Origin: Stutzerimonas azotifigens DSM 17556
Lineage (GTDB): Bacteria; Pseudomonadota; Gammaproteobacteria; Pseudomonadales; Pseudomonadaceae
Length of the DNA: 64,000 nucleotides
Assembly: GCF_000425625.1 (NCBI RefSeq)
Contig: NZ_KE384407.1
Location: forward strand, 234,188 to 298,187
Direction: 5' to 3'
A program made the translations under genes and the position numbers. The notes beneath the pieces were generated by a model. The model was not told where the DNA came from. It saw only the letters and a program-made list of their open reading frames with translations, and searched no databases. Position 1 is the first letter of the stretch; each line of letters begins with the position of its first letter. Positions 1-9,146 of this stretch are shown here, piece after piece.

Positions 1-612
1 CTTGCCGTGCAACTGGTCGAGCAGCGCCTCGAACTCGTCGTCGGTGATCTCGTCGCTCGCAGGCTCGCCGCTGGCTTTTTCGGTCGCGCCGGCCGCGGCC
101 GCCTGGTCGCCCAGGGCATCGAGCAGCTGCTCGAACTCTTGGTCGGTGATGTCGGAGCCATCGCCAGCCGGCGGCGCGGCGGCAGGCACGGGCGCGGCCG
201 CCGGCTCGGCGGACTGGGCCCCGGCCGGCTCGGCCAGGCGGGCGAGCGCGGCCAGCAGTTCCGGCGAAGCAGGCGTCGGCTCGACGCGCTCGCGGACCTG
301 GGAGAACATTTCGTTGACGGCGTCGAGTGCCTGCAGCACCACGTCCATCAATTCCGAATCGACGCGACGCTCACCCTTGCGCAGGATGTCGAACACGTTC
401 TCGGCGATGTGGCAGCACTCCACCAGCTCGTTCAGCTGGAGAAAACCGGCCCCACCCTTGACGGTATGGAACCCGCGGAAAATGGCATTGAGCAGGGCCG
501 TGTCGTCCGGGCTGCTTTCCAGCTCCACCAACTGTTCGGACAGCTGCTCAAGTATCTCGCCAGCCTCAACCAGGAAATCCTGAAGGATTTCTTCATCGGC
601 GTCGAAGCTCAT
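1..612 (-). CDS. cheA: Chemotaxis histidine kinase CheA (N-terminal part, cut by window start)
   Basis: Reading from the ATG at 612, the frame stays open for 204 codons to the window edge, so only the N-terminus is present. It begins with a histidine phosphotransfer (Hpt) domain; the phospho-accepting histidine is H49 in the context FHTVKGG. After an Ala/Pro-rich linker there are two near-identical acidic segments, DITDQEFEQLLDALG and EITDDEFEALLDQLH, a local duplication. CheA autophosphorylates under receptor control and passes phosphate to CheY. It follows cheZ by 10 bp on the same strand, as in the cheY-cheZ-cheA order of pseudomonads. The kinase and regulatory domains lie outside the window. 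Confidence 0.95.
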   Translation of the reverse strand, partial: MSFDADEEILQDFLVEAGEILEQLSEQLVELESSPDDTALLNAIFRGFHTVKGGAGFLQLNELVECCHIAENVFDILRKGERRVDSELMDVVLQALDAVNEMFSQVRERVEPTPASPELLAALARLAEPAGAQSAEPAAAPVPAAAPPAGDGSDITDQEFEQLLDALGDQAAAAGATEKASGEPASDEITDDEFEALLDQLHGK

Positions 613-622
613 ATTGGCACCC

Positions 623-1411
623 CTAGAACCCTAGACTGGAAAGCAGATCGTCGACGTCATCCTGACCGGATACGACGTCCTCACGCTTATCGGCATGAAT
701 CTGCGGACCTTCACCCCTGGTGGGTGATTTTTGTCGTTCTTGCTCTTGTCGAATTTGCTCGTGGTCATGTTTGAGGTGGGTAAAGCGGTCGACCTGACTG
801 GCCATGAGCACCAGCTTGACCAGGTTGGCCTCCACCTCGGTGACCAGGCTGGTCACGCGCTTGATCACCTGCCCGGTGAGGTCCTGATAGTCCTGCGCCA
901 GCAGGATGTCGTTCAGGTGAGCGGAGAGCTTCTGGGTGTCACGCTCGCCGCGCGCCAGGAACAGCTCGATACGCTTGGCCAGCTCGCGGAAATGCTCCAC
1001 CTTCATTTCCCGACGCAGGAACCGACCCCAGTCGGCGGACAGGGTCTGCGCCTCGTCGTTGAGGTCGTTCACCAGCGGCGCGCACTCTTCCACCAGGTCC
1101 ATGGTGCGGTTGGCGGCGCGTTCGGTCATCTGCACCACGTAGGACAGCCGCTCGGTGGCGTCGGAAATCTGCGACACCTCCTCGGCGTGGGGGAAGCGGG
1201 GGTCGATCTGGAAGTTGACGATGGCCGTGTGCAGCTCCCGAGTCAGCTTGCCGACCTCGTTATACAGCTCACGATCGTGGATCTCGGACAGCTCGTGGAT
1301 CAGTCGCGCAGCCTCGCCGAACTGCCCCTGCTGCAGGAGGCCGGCCAGATCGTCGGCATGAATTTTCAGCGACGACTCGAGGTCGCCTGAGTGTGACTCG
1401 TTGTGCTCCAT
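623..1411 (-). CDS. cheZ: Protein phosphatase CheZ
   Basis: 262-residue CheZ, the phosphatase that removes phosphate from CheY-P. The catalytic stretch AQDYQDLTGQVIKR is intact: D177 and Q181 correspond to the Asp and Gln of E. coli CheZ (D143, Q147) that reach into the CheY active site. The C-terminal tail DDVDDLLSSLGF is the CheY-binding helix. The gene lies between cheY and cheA, all on the minus strand with short gaps, so co-transcription is likely. Confidence 0.95.
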   Translation of the reverse strand: MEHNESHSGDLESSLKIHADDLAGLLQQGQFGEAARLIHELSEIHDRELYNEVGKLTRELHTAIVNFQIDPRFPHAEEVSQISDATERLSYVVQMTERAANRTMDLVEECAPLVNDLNDEAQTLSADWGRFLRREMKVEHFRELAKRIELFLARGERDTQKLSAHLNDILLAQDYQDLTGQVIKRVTSLVTEVEANLVKLVLMASQVDRFTHLKHDHEQIRQEQERQKSPTRGEGPQIHADKREDVVSGQDDVDDLLSSLGF

Positions 1412-1430
1412 AGCGCCCTCGCGGCAGACA

Positions 1431-1805
1431 TCACCCGTTAACGCGCTCGAAGATCTTCTCGATCTTTTCTTTGAGCACCTGGGCTGTGAAGGGCTTTACG
1501 ACGTATCCGTTGACGCCGGCCTGGGCGGCCTCGATGATCTGGTCGCGCTTGGCTTCGGCGGTCACCATCAGCACCGGCAGGTGCTTGAGACGCTCGTCGG
1601 CGCGCACGGCGCGCAGCAGGTCGATGCCGGTCATGCCGGGCATGTTCCAGTCGGTCACGAGGAAATCGAAGCTGCCGCTCTGCAGCATCGGCAGCGCGGT
1701 GGTGCCGTCGTCCGCTTCGGCGGTATTGGTGAAGCCCAGATCACGCAAGAGATTCTTGATGATCCGCCTCATCGTCGAGAAATCATCGACGATGAGGATT
1801 TTCAT
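1431..1805 (-). CDS. cheY: Chemotaxis response regulator CheY
   Basis: Single receiver domain of 124 residues starting MKILIVDD. The acid pocket (D7, D8), phospho-acceptor D52 (TDWNMPG), T82 and K104 are all present. Phosphorylated CheY binds FliM/FliN to switch flagellar rotation. The ATG at 1805 gives the family's usual length, but the best ribosome-binding site (GGAGG) sits 5 nt before an in-frame TTG four codons upstream (1817), so initiation there is possible. About 190 bp separate it from fliA; no gene is convincing in that gap. Confidence 0.95.
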   Translation of the reverse strand: MKILIVDDFSTMRRIIKNLLRDLGFTNTAEADDGTTALPMLQSGSFDFLVTDWNMPGMTGIDLLRAVRADERLKHLPVLMVTAEAKRDQIIEAAQAGVNGYVVKPFTAQVLKEKIEKIFERVNG

Positions 1806-1996
1806 GTTCTTGTCCAAGTCGACCTCCGTAAGTCTCAAAATGCCTCAGAGCCCGTTGAGGATCTGTTGCGCCTGGTCATGCTGCGTCGAGGTCGTCGGAA
1901 CGTTCGCTCGCCCGTGGCGACCTTGCCTTGCCTGGCCTTCGCTCGCGGTACCAAGCGGGCTCAAAGCAGTTGAGTACAACATCCAATGGAAACCGG

Positions 1997-2743
1997 TCAG
2001 TGCGTGCGCCACTCGCCGAGCCTGGCGCGCAGGCGGGCGGCGCACTGGCTGTGCAGCTGGCTGACGCGCGATTCGCTGACGCCCAGCACCTGGCCGATTT
2101 CCTTCAAATTCATTTCTTCGTCGTAGTACAGCGAGAGCACCAGCTTCTCGCGCTCCGGCAGGTTCGAAATGGCCTCGGCCAGCGCATCCTGGAAGCGTTC
2201 GTCTTCGAGGTCGCGAAACGGCTCGGGATGCGCACTCGCGGCATCCTCGCTCAGTTCGCCGTGCTCGCCTTCCTGCAACAGGTCGTCGAAGCTGAACAGG
2301 CGGCTGCCCAGGGTGTCGCCAAGGATGCCGTAGTACTCATCGAGACTCAATTTAAGTTCGGCAGCAACTTCCTGATCTTTAGCGTCACGTCCGGTTTTCG
2401 CCTCGATGGCACGGATCGCGTCGCTCACCATGCGCGAGTTGCGATGCACCGAGCGCGGCGCCCAGTCGCCCTTGCGGACCTCGTCGAGCATGGCGCCGCG
2501 GATGCGGATGCCGGCGTAGGTCTCGAAGCTCGCGCCCTTGCCCGAGTCGTATTTGCGGGCCGCCTCCAGCAGGCCGATCATGCCGGCCTGCATCAGGTCG
2601 TCGACCTGCACGCTGGCCGGCAGGCGGGCCAGCAGGTGGTAGGCGATGCGTTTCACCAGGGGGGCGTACTGGTCGATCAGACGGTGCTGCGAATCCTTCG
2701 CCTGTGCCTTGCTGTTGTACATACGAAGTCCGGCGCTGTTCAT
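1997..2743 (-). CDS. fliA: RNA polymerase sigma factor for flagellar operon FliA (sigma-28)
   Basis: 248-residue sigma-70-family protein of the FliA type. Region 2 includes KGASFETYAGIRIRGAMLDE and region 4 ends with a helix-turn-helix around EIGQVLGVSESRVSQLHSQC. It directs transcription of late flagellar genes (flagellin, chemotaxis). The ATG at 2743 overlaps the fleN stop codon by 4 bp (ATGA), fixing the start and indicating translational coupling. A longer open frame upstream is only the fleN coding sequence read in another frame. Confidence 0.95.
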   Translation of the reverse strand: MNSAGLRMYNSKAQAKDSQHRLIDQYAPLVKRIAYHLLARLPASVQVDDLMQAGMIGLLEAARKYDSGKGASFETYAGIRIRGAMLDEVRKGDWAPRSVHRNSRMVSDAIRAIEAKTGRDAKDQEVAAELKLSLDEYYGILGDTLGSRLFSFDDLLQEGEHGELSEDAASAHPEPFRDLEDERFQDALAEAISNLPEREKLVLSLYYDEEMNLKEIGQVLGVSESRVSQLHSQCAARLRARLGEWRTH

Positions 2744-3567
2744 GCTGGGGTATCTGCGGCAGGTCGAACCAGGCGTTCGACGAAGAATTCCAGGTGGCCG
2801 CGCGGATTCGCCGGCAGCGGCCAGGTGTCGACTTTCTGCGCGATGGCCTTGATGGCCAGCGAGCACTTGGAACGCGGATAGGCCTCGTAGACCGCGCGCT
2901 GCTTCTGCACCGCCTTGCGCACCGACTCGTCGTAGGGCACGGCGCCGACGTACTGCAGGGCGACGTCGAGGAAGCGGTCGGTGACCTTGGTCAGCTTGGC
3001 GTAGAGGTTGCGCCCTTCCTGCGGCGTGTGGGCCATGTTGGCCAGCACACGGAAGCGGTTCATGCCGTAGTCGCGGTTGAGCAGCTTGATCAGCGCGTAG
3101 GCGTCGGTGATCGAGGTCGGCTCGTCGGTGACCACCAGCAGCACCTCCTGCGCGGCCCGCACGAAGCTGACCACCGAATCGCCGATACCGGCCGCGGTGT
3201 CGACGATTAGCACGTCGAGGTTGTCGCTCAGCTCGCTGAAGGCCTGGATCAGCCCGGCGTGCTGCATCGGCGACAGCTGCACCATGCTCTGCGTGCCCGA
3301 GGCCGCCGGCACGATGCGTACGCCGCCGGGGCCCTGCAGGATCACGTCGCGCAGGTCGCACTCGCCGGCGATCACGTCGGCCAGGGTGCGCTTGGGGGTC
3401 AGCCCGAGCAGCACGTCGACGTTCGCCAGACCGAGGTCGGCGTCCAGCAGCATCACGCGGCGGCCGAGGTCGGCCAGCGCCAGCGCCAGGTTCACCGACA
3501 CGTTGGTCTTGCCGACGCCACCCTTGCCGCCGGTCACCGCAATCACCTGTACGGGATGCATTCCCAT
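2740..3567 (-). CDS. fleN: Flagellar number regulator FleN (FlhG), MinD-like ATPase
   Basis: 275-residue ParA/MinD-family ATPase with a deviant Walker A, GGKGGVGKT at residues 13-21, and LLDADLGLANVDVLLGL after it. In polar-flagellated pseudomonads FleN restrains flagellar number by antagonising FleQ and partners with FlhF for polar placement. It lies between flhF (86 bp upstream) and fliA (4-bp overlap), the standard arrangement. Confidence 0.95.
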   Translation of the reverse strand: MGMHPVQVIAVTGGKGGVGKTNVSVNLALALADLGRRVMLLDADLGLANVDVLLGLTPKRTLADVIAGECDLRDVILQGPGGVRIVPAASGTQSMVQLSPMQHAGLIQAFSELSDNLDVLIVDTAAGIGDSVVSFVRAAQEVLLVVTDEPTSITDAYALIKLLNRDYGMNRFRVLANMAHTPQEGRNLYAKLTKVTDRFLDVALQYVGAVPYDESVRKAVQKQRAVYEAYPRSKCSLAIKAIAQKVDTWPLPANPRGHLEFFVERLVRPAADTPA

Positions 3568-3653
3568 TTTCTTGACACCTTATGTGTTTCCGGGCACCGG
3601 GCCCGCGAGGCGCCCGCAAGCGCCCTTTTCGATTCTGACCGTACGCCCGGATG

Positions 3654-4979
3654 TCATCCGGCCTGGCGAGTCGCTTCGTTGTACAGACCCGCGAACAGGT
3701 CGGCCATGGTTTCTTCGCTGGGGTTCTCCGGCGCCTGCAGACTCACGGCGCGACTGACCAGCTGATGACTGCGTGGCAGATGCAGATCATCCGGGATACG
3801 CGGACCGTCGGCGAGATAGGCTACCGGCAGCTGCTGGCCAATGGCCAGACCCAGCACCTCGCCGAGGCTGCCGGCCTCGTCGAGTTTAGTCAGGATGCAG
3901 CCGGCCAGCCCGCAGCGGCGGTAGCTGTGCCAGGCCGCACGCAGCACCTGGCTCTGGCTGGTCGCCGCGAGCACCAGGTAGTTCTTCGAACGCAGCCCGC
4001 GGCTGGCCAGGGCCTCGAGCTGCAGACGCAGCGCCGGATCACTGGCCGGCAGGCCGGCGGTGTCGATGAGGATCACCCGCTTGCGAGCCAGCGGCGCCAG
4101 CACCTGGGTCAGCGACTGGCCGGGATCGACCGGCGTCACCGACACGTTGAGGATGCGCCCGAGCGTCTTCAGCTGCTCCTGGGCGCCGATGCGGTAGCTG
4201 TCCATGCTCACCAGCGCGATGTTCTGCGCGCCGTACTTCAGCACGTAGCGGGCCGCCAGCTTGGCCAGCGTAGTGGTCTTGCCGGCCCCCGCCGGGCCGA
4301 CCAGCGCGATCACCCCGCCCTCTTCCAGCGGTTCCTGCGCAGGGATCTTGATGCCCTGCGCGAGGTAGGCCAGCAGCATGCGCCAGGCCTGGCGCGGCTC
4401 CTCGATGCCGGCGACCTTGTCCAGCAGCGCGCGCGACAGCTCGACCGGCAGGCCCATGCGCTGCAGCCGGCGCCAGAGGTTGGCCTGCTGCGGACGGCTG
4501 CTCTGCATCTGGCCCCAGGCGATGGAACCGAGTTGCACCTGGATCAGCTCGCGCAGCCCGTTGAGTTCGGCGCGCATGGCGTCCAGCGCGCGCGAGTCGG
4601 CGGCGGCACGGGCAGCCAGCGCCTCGGCGTCCGGGGCCGGCCTGGCGGGCGTCGCGGAGACGGTCGAGGCCGGCAGTTCCGGCGCCACCAGCGACTCGTT
4701 GGCGAACAATTGACGGTCGCGGGCCTCGCCCTGCTCACGGCTGGCCAGGCTGGCATGCGCCGAGGCGATCTTCGCCTGGGTCTTGCGCAGCTCGGCTTCC
4801 AGCGCCGGATTCGGCTGACGCGCGGCCGGCGCCGACACTGGATAGTCCAGCGCGGCGGTCAGCTCGACACCGCCGGCAACCCGGCGGTTGCCGATGATCG
4901 CGGCGTCGGCCCCCAGCTCGTCGCGGACCAGCTTCATGGCGGTCCGCATGTCGGCGGCGAAGAAACGTTTGACCTGCAT
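3654..4979 (-). CDS. flhF: Flagellar biosynthesis GTPase FlhF
   Basis: 441-residue SRP-type GTPase that sets the polar site of flagellum assembly. A variable N-terminal B domain is followed by the NG domain: P-loop GPAGAGKTTT from residue 228, SMDSYRIGA, IDTAGL (D306) and TKLDEAGSLG. The ATG at 4979 starts MQVKRFFAAD, the usual family start; an in-frame TTG three codons earlier is less likely. It follows flhA by 15 bp. Confidence 0.95.
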   Translation of the reverse strand: MQVKRFFAADMRTAMKLVRDELGADAAIIGNRRVAGGVELTAALDYPVSAPAARQPNPALEAELRKTQAKIASAHASLASREQGEARDRQLFANESLVAPELPASTVSATPARPAPDAEALAARAAADSRALDAMRAELNGLRELIQVQLGSIAWGQMQSSRPQQANLWRRLQRMGLPVELSRALLDKVAGIEEPRQAWRMLLAYLAQGIKIPAQEPLEEGGVIALVGPAGAGKTTTLAKLAARYVLKYGAQNIALVSMDSYRIGAQEQLKTLGRILNVSVTPVDPGQSLTQVLAPLARKRVILIDTAGLPASDPALRLQLEALASRGLRSKNYLVLAATSQSQVLRAAWHSYRRCGLAGCILTKLDEAGSLGEVLGLAIGQQLPVAYLADGPRIPDDLHLPRSHQLVSRAVSLQAPENPSEETMADLFAGLYNEATRQAG

Positions 4980-4994
4980 GGCCTGCAACCTCGA

Positions 4995-7121
4995 TTAGTT
5001 CTGACCCACCGTCGCGACGATGGTGACCTGCTTGTTGTCCGGAATTTCCTGGTAGGCCAGTACGTGCATGCTCGGCACGGACAGTCTGGCGAACCGCGAC
5101 AGCATCGCCCGAACCGGACCGGCCACCAGCAGGATCGCCGGCTTGCCGAGCATTTCTTGACGCTGTGCTGCCTCTACCAGGGAACGTTGCAACTTTTCGG
5201 CCATTCCCGGCTCGAGAAGAATGCCATCTTCCGAACCCTGTCCGGCCTTCTGCAGGCTGTTGAGCAATATCTGTTCCAGACGCGGCTCCAGCGTGATCAC
5301 AGGCAGCTCCGGCTCTAGTCCCACGATGCCCTGGACGATTGCGCGCGACAGCGCGACGCGAACCGCAGCCACCATCGCGACGGGATCTTGACTCCGCGGC
5401 GCGACGTTGGCGATGGCCTCGGCGATGGTGCGGATGTCGCGCACCGGGACCTGCTCCTGCAGCAGCGCCTGCAGCACCTTGAGCAGCGTCGACAGCGAAA
5501 TCATCCCCGGCACCAGCTCCTCGGCCAGCTTCGGCGAGCTCTTGGCCAGCAGCTGCATCAGTTGCTGGACTTCCTCGTGGCCAAGCAGCTCGTGGGCATG
5601 CTTGTGCAGAACCTGGTTGAGGTGCGTGGCGACCACGGTGCTGGCGTCGACCACGGTGTAGCCGAGCGACTGCGCCTGGTCGCGCTGGCTGCTCTCGATC
5701 CACACGGCCTCCAGGCCGAAGGCCGGGTCCTTGGTAGCGACGCCGTTGAGCGTGCCGAACACCTGGCCGGGGTTGATCGCCAGCTCGCGGTCCGGGTAGA
5801 CCTCGGCCTCGGCCAGGCTCACGCCCATCAGCGTCAGGCGGTAGGCGTTGGGCATCAGGTCGAGGTTGTCGCGGATATGCACCGACGGCATGAGGAAACC
5901 CAGGTCCTGCGAGAGCTTCTTGCGGACGCCCTTGATCCGCGCCAGCAGCTGCCCGCCCTGGTTGCGGTCGACCAGCGGGATCAGCCGGTAGCCGACCTCG
6001 AGCCCGACCATGTCCACCGGGGTCACGTCGTCCCAGCCGAGCTCCTTGGTTTCCGCCGCGCGCTGCTGGGCCGGGAGCATCTCCTGCGCCTGTTTTTCGA
6101 CGGCCTGCTGCTCGACGGCCTTGGCCTGCTTCTGGCGGTGGTAGATCCAGTAGGCGCCGCCGGCGGCGATGCCGCCGAGGCCGAGGAATGACATGTGCGG
6201 CATGCCGGGCACCAGGCCCATGGCGATGAGGATGGCCGCCGAAACCGCCAGCGCCTTCGGCGAGGCGAACATCTGCCGGTTGACCTGCTGGCCCATGTCC
6301 TCGGAACTGGTAACGCGGGTCACCATGATCGCCGCGGCGGTCGACAGCAGCAGCGACGGAATCTGCGCCACCAGGCCGTCACCGATGGTCAGCAGGGCGT
6401 AGACCTGGCCGGCCTCGGAGAAGCTCATCTGGTGCTGGGCGATACCGATCGCGATGCCGCCGATGAGGTTGATGAAGAGGATCAGCAGGCCGGCGATGGC
6501 GTCGCCGCGGACGAACTTGCTGGCACCGTCCATGGAGCCGTAGAAATCAGCTTCGGAGGTCACTTCGGCCCGGCGCTTCTTGGCCTCGGCCTGGTCGATG
6601 AGGCCCGCGTTGAGGTCGGCGTCGATCGCCATCTGCTTGCCGGGCATGGCATCGAGGGTGAAGCGCGCGCTCACCTCGGAGATCCGCCCCGCGCCCTTGG
6701 TCACCACCACGAAGTTGATGATCATGAGGATGGCGAACACCACCACGCCGACCACGTAGTTGCCGCCGATGACCACGTTGCCGAACGCCTCGATCACGTG
6801 GCCGGCCGCCGAACCGCCGTCGTGGCCGTGGATCAGCACCACCCGCGTCGAGGCGACGTTCAGCGCCAGGCGCAGCAGCGTGGCCACCAGCAGCACCGTC
6901 GGGAAAACGGCGAAATCCAGTGGCCGCATGGCGTACACGCAGACCAGCAGGACCACGATCGACAGCGCGATGTTGAAGGTGAACAGCACGTCCAGCAAGA
7001 ACGGCGGCACCGGCAGCATCATCATGCCCAGCATGACCAGCAGCAGCAGCGGCACACCCAGGTTGCCGCGGCCCACCCCGGCCAGGTTGTTGCGTAGCGT
7101 GATCATTTGCGTGCGGTCCAC
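4995..7121 (-). CDS. flhA: Flagellar type III export gate protein FlhA
   Basis: 708-residue export-gate protein with about eight N-terminal membrane segments, the cytoplasmic loop motif [26 protein letters not shown], and a large C-terminal cytosolic domain for chaperone-substrate docking. The frame extends upstream, but the GTG at 7121 (VDRTQ), with a G-rich ribosome-binding site just before it, gives the family length and lies downstream of the putative sigma-54 promoter at 7180-7195. It heads the flhA-flhF-fleN-fliA operon. Confidence 0.93.
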   Translation of the reverse strand: MDRTQMITLRNNLAGVGRGNLGVPLLLLVMLGMMMLPVPPFLLDVLFTFNIALSIVVLLVCVYAMRPLDFAVFPTVLLVATLLRLALNVASTRVVLIHGHDGGSAAGHVIEAFGNVVIGGNYVVGVVVFAILMIINFVVVTKGAGRISEVSARFTLDAMPGKQMAIDADLNAGLIDQAEAKKRRAEVTSEADFYGSMDGASKFVRGDAIAGLLILFINLIGGIAIGIAQHQMSFSEAGQVYALLTIGDGLVAQIPSLLLSTAAAIMVTRVTSSEDMGQQVNRQMFASPKALAVSAAILIAMGLVPGMPHMSFLGLGGIAAGGAYWIYHRQKQAKAVEQQAVEKQAQEMLPAQQRAAETKELGWDDVTPVDMVGLEVGYRLIPLVDRNQGGQLLARIKGVRKKLSQDLGFLMPSVHIRDNLDLMPNAYRLTLMGVSLAEAEVYPDRELAINPGQVFGTLNGVATKDPAFGLEAVWIESSQRDQAQSLGYTVVDASTVVATHLNQVLHKHAHELLGHEEVQQLMQLLAKSSPKLAEELVPGMISLSTLLKVLQALLQEQVPVRDIRTIAEAIANVAPRSQDPVAMVAAVRVALSRAIVQGIVGLEPELPVITLEPRLEQILLNSLQKAGQGSEDGILLEPGMAEKLQRSLVEAAQRQEMLGKPAILLVAGPVRAMLSRFARLSVPSMHVLAYQEIPDNKQVTIVATVGQN

Positions 7122-7179
7122 GAAGCCCCCGGAGCAGCGGAACGGAATTCTGACGCCAAGAGCGCCCTGGCTGGCATAG

Positions 7180-7195
7180 AGCAAGAAGGAGACCA
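7180..7195 (-). promoter_or_regulatory. Putative sigma-54 promoter of flhA
   Basis: On the minus strand the sequence reads TGGTCT-N5-TTGCT, with the GG (-24) and GC (-12) dinucleotides at the spacing RpoN requires. It lies about 60 bp before the flhA GTG. FleQ/RpoN control of flhA is known in P. aeruginosa; the assignment here is by motif and position only. The -24 half is imperfect (TGGTCT rather than TGGCAC). Confidence 0.6.
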
Positions 7196-7385
7196 ACTTG
7201 GAGAATCCCGTCGTCACTGGCATCGGCCGGCTACGACAGGCGCACGCCCAGTCTCCCGCACAGGCAGCCCGGCCCCGAACTTTCCCCGCGAGGAACGCCC
7301 AGCGAACACGCGCGCCTGTCGCGGGTCACAGAGTCACCGGCCGCGGCCGGTTCCTCCCGAATCCCAGAACAACAGGAGTGTCGTC

Positions 7386-7907
7386 ATGAAACGCTGGATC
7401 ATCGCCTCCCTCGCCGGCGCCTGTGCCGTCGGGGTACAGGCCGCCACCCTCTCGGTGGAGATGAACGCGGTTAGCGCCCAGGGCGTCGGCGATTCCGTCG
7501 GCCAGGTGCAGGTCGAGGAAACCGAGCACGGGCTCGTCCTGCGCCCGGACCTCAAGGGCCTGCCGCCGGGGGTGCATGGTTTCCACATCCACGCCAAGGG
7601 CAGCTGCGAACCGGCGGAAACCGACGGCAAGCCCACCGCGGCCGGCGCCGCCGGCGGCCACTGGGACCCGAACAACACCGGCAAGCACGGCGAACCCTGG
7701 GGCGACGGCCACCTGGGCGACCTGCCGGCGCTGTTCGTCGACGACCAGGGGATGGCCCACTATCCGGTGCTGGCGCCACGCATCGTCAGCCTCGACCGCA
7801 TCAGCGGCCTGGCGCTGATGGTCCACGAAGGCGGCGACAACCATTCCGACCACCCCAAACCGCTCGGCGGCGGCGGCTCGCGGGTGGCGTGTGGGGTGAT
7901 CGAATAG
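7386..7907 (+). CDS. sodC: Periplasmic Cu,Zn superoxide dismutase
   Basis: 173 residues with an N-terminal signal peptide (cleavage likely after VQA, about residue 19). All metal ligands are visible: H67 and H69 (GFHIH), H92 (GGHWDP), H101, H109 and D112 (GHLGDLP), and H147 ([10 protein letters not shown]). C74 and C169 would form the conserved disulfide. It dismutates superoxide in the periplasm. It lies on the plus strand between flhA and flhB, head-to-head with flhA and tail-to-tail with flhB, breaking an otherwise unidirectional flagellar locus. Confidence 0.95.
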   Translation: MKRWIIASLAGACAVGVQAATLSVEMNAVSAQGVGDSVGQVQVEETEHGLVLRPDLKGLPPGVHGFHIHAKGSCEPAETDGKPTAAGAAGGHWDPNNTGKHGEPWGDGHLGDLPALFVDDQGMAHYPVLAPRIVSLDRISGLALMVHEGGDNHSDHPKPLGGGGSRVACGVIE

Positions 7908-7967
7908 GCTGGAGGCTGGAGGCTGGACGGATAAACACCCCCGCCTCCAGCCTCAAGCCTCAAGCCT
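7906..7967. repeat. Imperfect palindrome between sodC and flhB (likely bidirectional terminator)
   Basis: Two overlapping copies of AGGCTGGAGGC (7906-7916 and 7913-7923) face the complementary GCCTCCAGCCT at 7943-7953, followed by further AAGCCTC units. The structure begins at the sodC stop and ends about 20 bp before the flhB stop. A similar GGCTGCA/TGCAGCC array lies at 57718-57796. No clear T-run follows on either strand, so termination is inferred from position. Confidence 0.55.
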
Positions 7968-7985
7968 CTTATTCGGCTTCTCGCT

Positions 7986-9122
7986 TTATTCGTCCCTACG
8001 CAATTCCTTCGGAATCGGCAGGTCGCGCAGCGGGTCGGGACGCTTGCCCTGGCCGGCCTGGTACTGGCGCAACTGGTAGACGTAGGCCAGCACCTGGGCC
8101 ACGGCGAGGTAGAGGCCGGCGGGGATTTCCTGGTCCAGCTCGGTGGAGTAGTACACCGCCCGCGCCAGCGCGGGTGATTCGAGCACCATCACCTTGTGCT
8201 CCTGCGCTACCTCGCGGATCTTCAGCGCCAGGAAGTCGCCGCCCTTGGCCAGCAGCACCGGCGCGTTGCCCTTGTCGACGTCGTACTTGAGCGCCACGGC
8301 GAAGTGGGTCGGGTTGGTGATGACCACGTCGGCCTCGGGCACCGCCTGCATCATCCGGCGCTCGGCCATCTCGCGCTGCATCTGGCGGATGCGGCCCTTG
8401 ACCTCCGGCTTGCCCTCGGAATCCTTGTACTCGTCCTTGACCTCCTGCTTGGTCATCATCAGCTTCTGCTTGTTGTCCCAGAGCTGGAACGGCACGTCCA
8501 CCGCGGCGATGATGATCAGCCCGCAGGCCATCCACAGCGCGCACCAGCCGACGATCTCCGCGCTGTGGGCGATGGCCAGCTCCAGCGGCTGCTTGGCGAT
8601 CGACAGCAGGTCGTCCTGGTAGGCGGTCAGCACCACCAGCGCCACCGCCAGCACCACCAGGAACTTGCCCAGCGCCTTGAGCAGCTCCACCAGGGCGTGG
8701 GTGGAGAACATGCGCTTGAGCCCGGACAGCGGGTTCATGCGGCTGAACTTCGGTGCCATCGCCTTGCCCGAGAACAGCCAACCGCCGAGCGAGATCGGTC
8801 CGACGATCGAGGCCACCAGCAGCATGAACAGCAACGGCAGCGTCGCCTTCAGCGCCACCAGCCCGGCGGCGAGCAGCATCTGCGCCATGGCGTCCGGCTG
8901 CAGCAGGGTCTCGCGGCTGACCTCGAAACTGCCGCGCATCACCGCCATCAGGCTCTGCGCCAGGCTGCTGCCGGAAACCAGCAGCCCGCCGATGCCGCCG
9001 ATCATCACGGCCACCGTGTTCAGCTCGCGCGAGCGCGCCAGCTGGCCCTTCTCGCGGGCCTCCTGGCGCCGTTTCGCCGTGGGTTCTTCGCTCTTGTCGG
9101 CACCGTTCTCGTTTTCAGCCAC
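7986..9122 (-). CDS. flhB: Flagellar export apparatus switch protein FlhB
   Basis: 378-residue protein with four membrane segments and a cytosolic domain carrying the autocleavage site NPTH (N270-P271). FlhB switches export specificity from rod/hook to filament substrates in response to FliK. It starts at a GTG (9122), 24 bp after fliR, and ends the fliL-flhB run. The charged N-terminus (EEPTAKRRQEAREKGQLARS) is typical. Confidence 0.95.
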   Translation of the reverse strand: MAENENGADKSEEPTAKRRQEAREKGQLARSRELNTVAVMIGGIGGLLVSGSSLAQSLMAVMRGSFEVSRETLLQPDAMAQMLLAAGLVALKATLPLLFMLLVASIVGPISLGGWLFSGKAMAPKFSRMNPLSGLKRMFSTHALVELLKALGKFLVVLAVALVVLTAYQDDLLSIAKQPLELAIAHSAEIVGWCALWMACGLIIIAAVDVPFQLWDNKQKLMMTKQEVKDEYKDSEGKPEVKGRIRQMQREMAERRMMQAVPEADVVITNPTHFAVALKYDVDKGNAPVLLAKGGDFLALKIREVAQEHKVMVLESPALARAVYYSTELDQEIPAGLYLAVAQVLAYVYQLRQYQAGQGKRPDPLRDLPIPKELRRDE

Positions 9123-9146
9123 GACGCACCTCAGACGTCCGACGCT

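Noticed and set aside
1845-2045. Possible small gene between fliA and cheY
   Set aside because: Low-complexity product, no start signal, overlaps the 3' end of fliA.
3651-5318. Long plus-strand open frame (555 codons) opposite flhF/flhA
   Set aside because: It is antisense to two well-supported genes; high GC makes long spurious frames common, and the product is His/Gln/Arg-rich with no domain.
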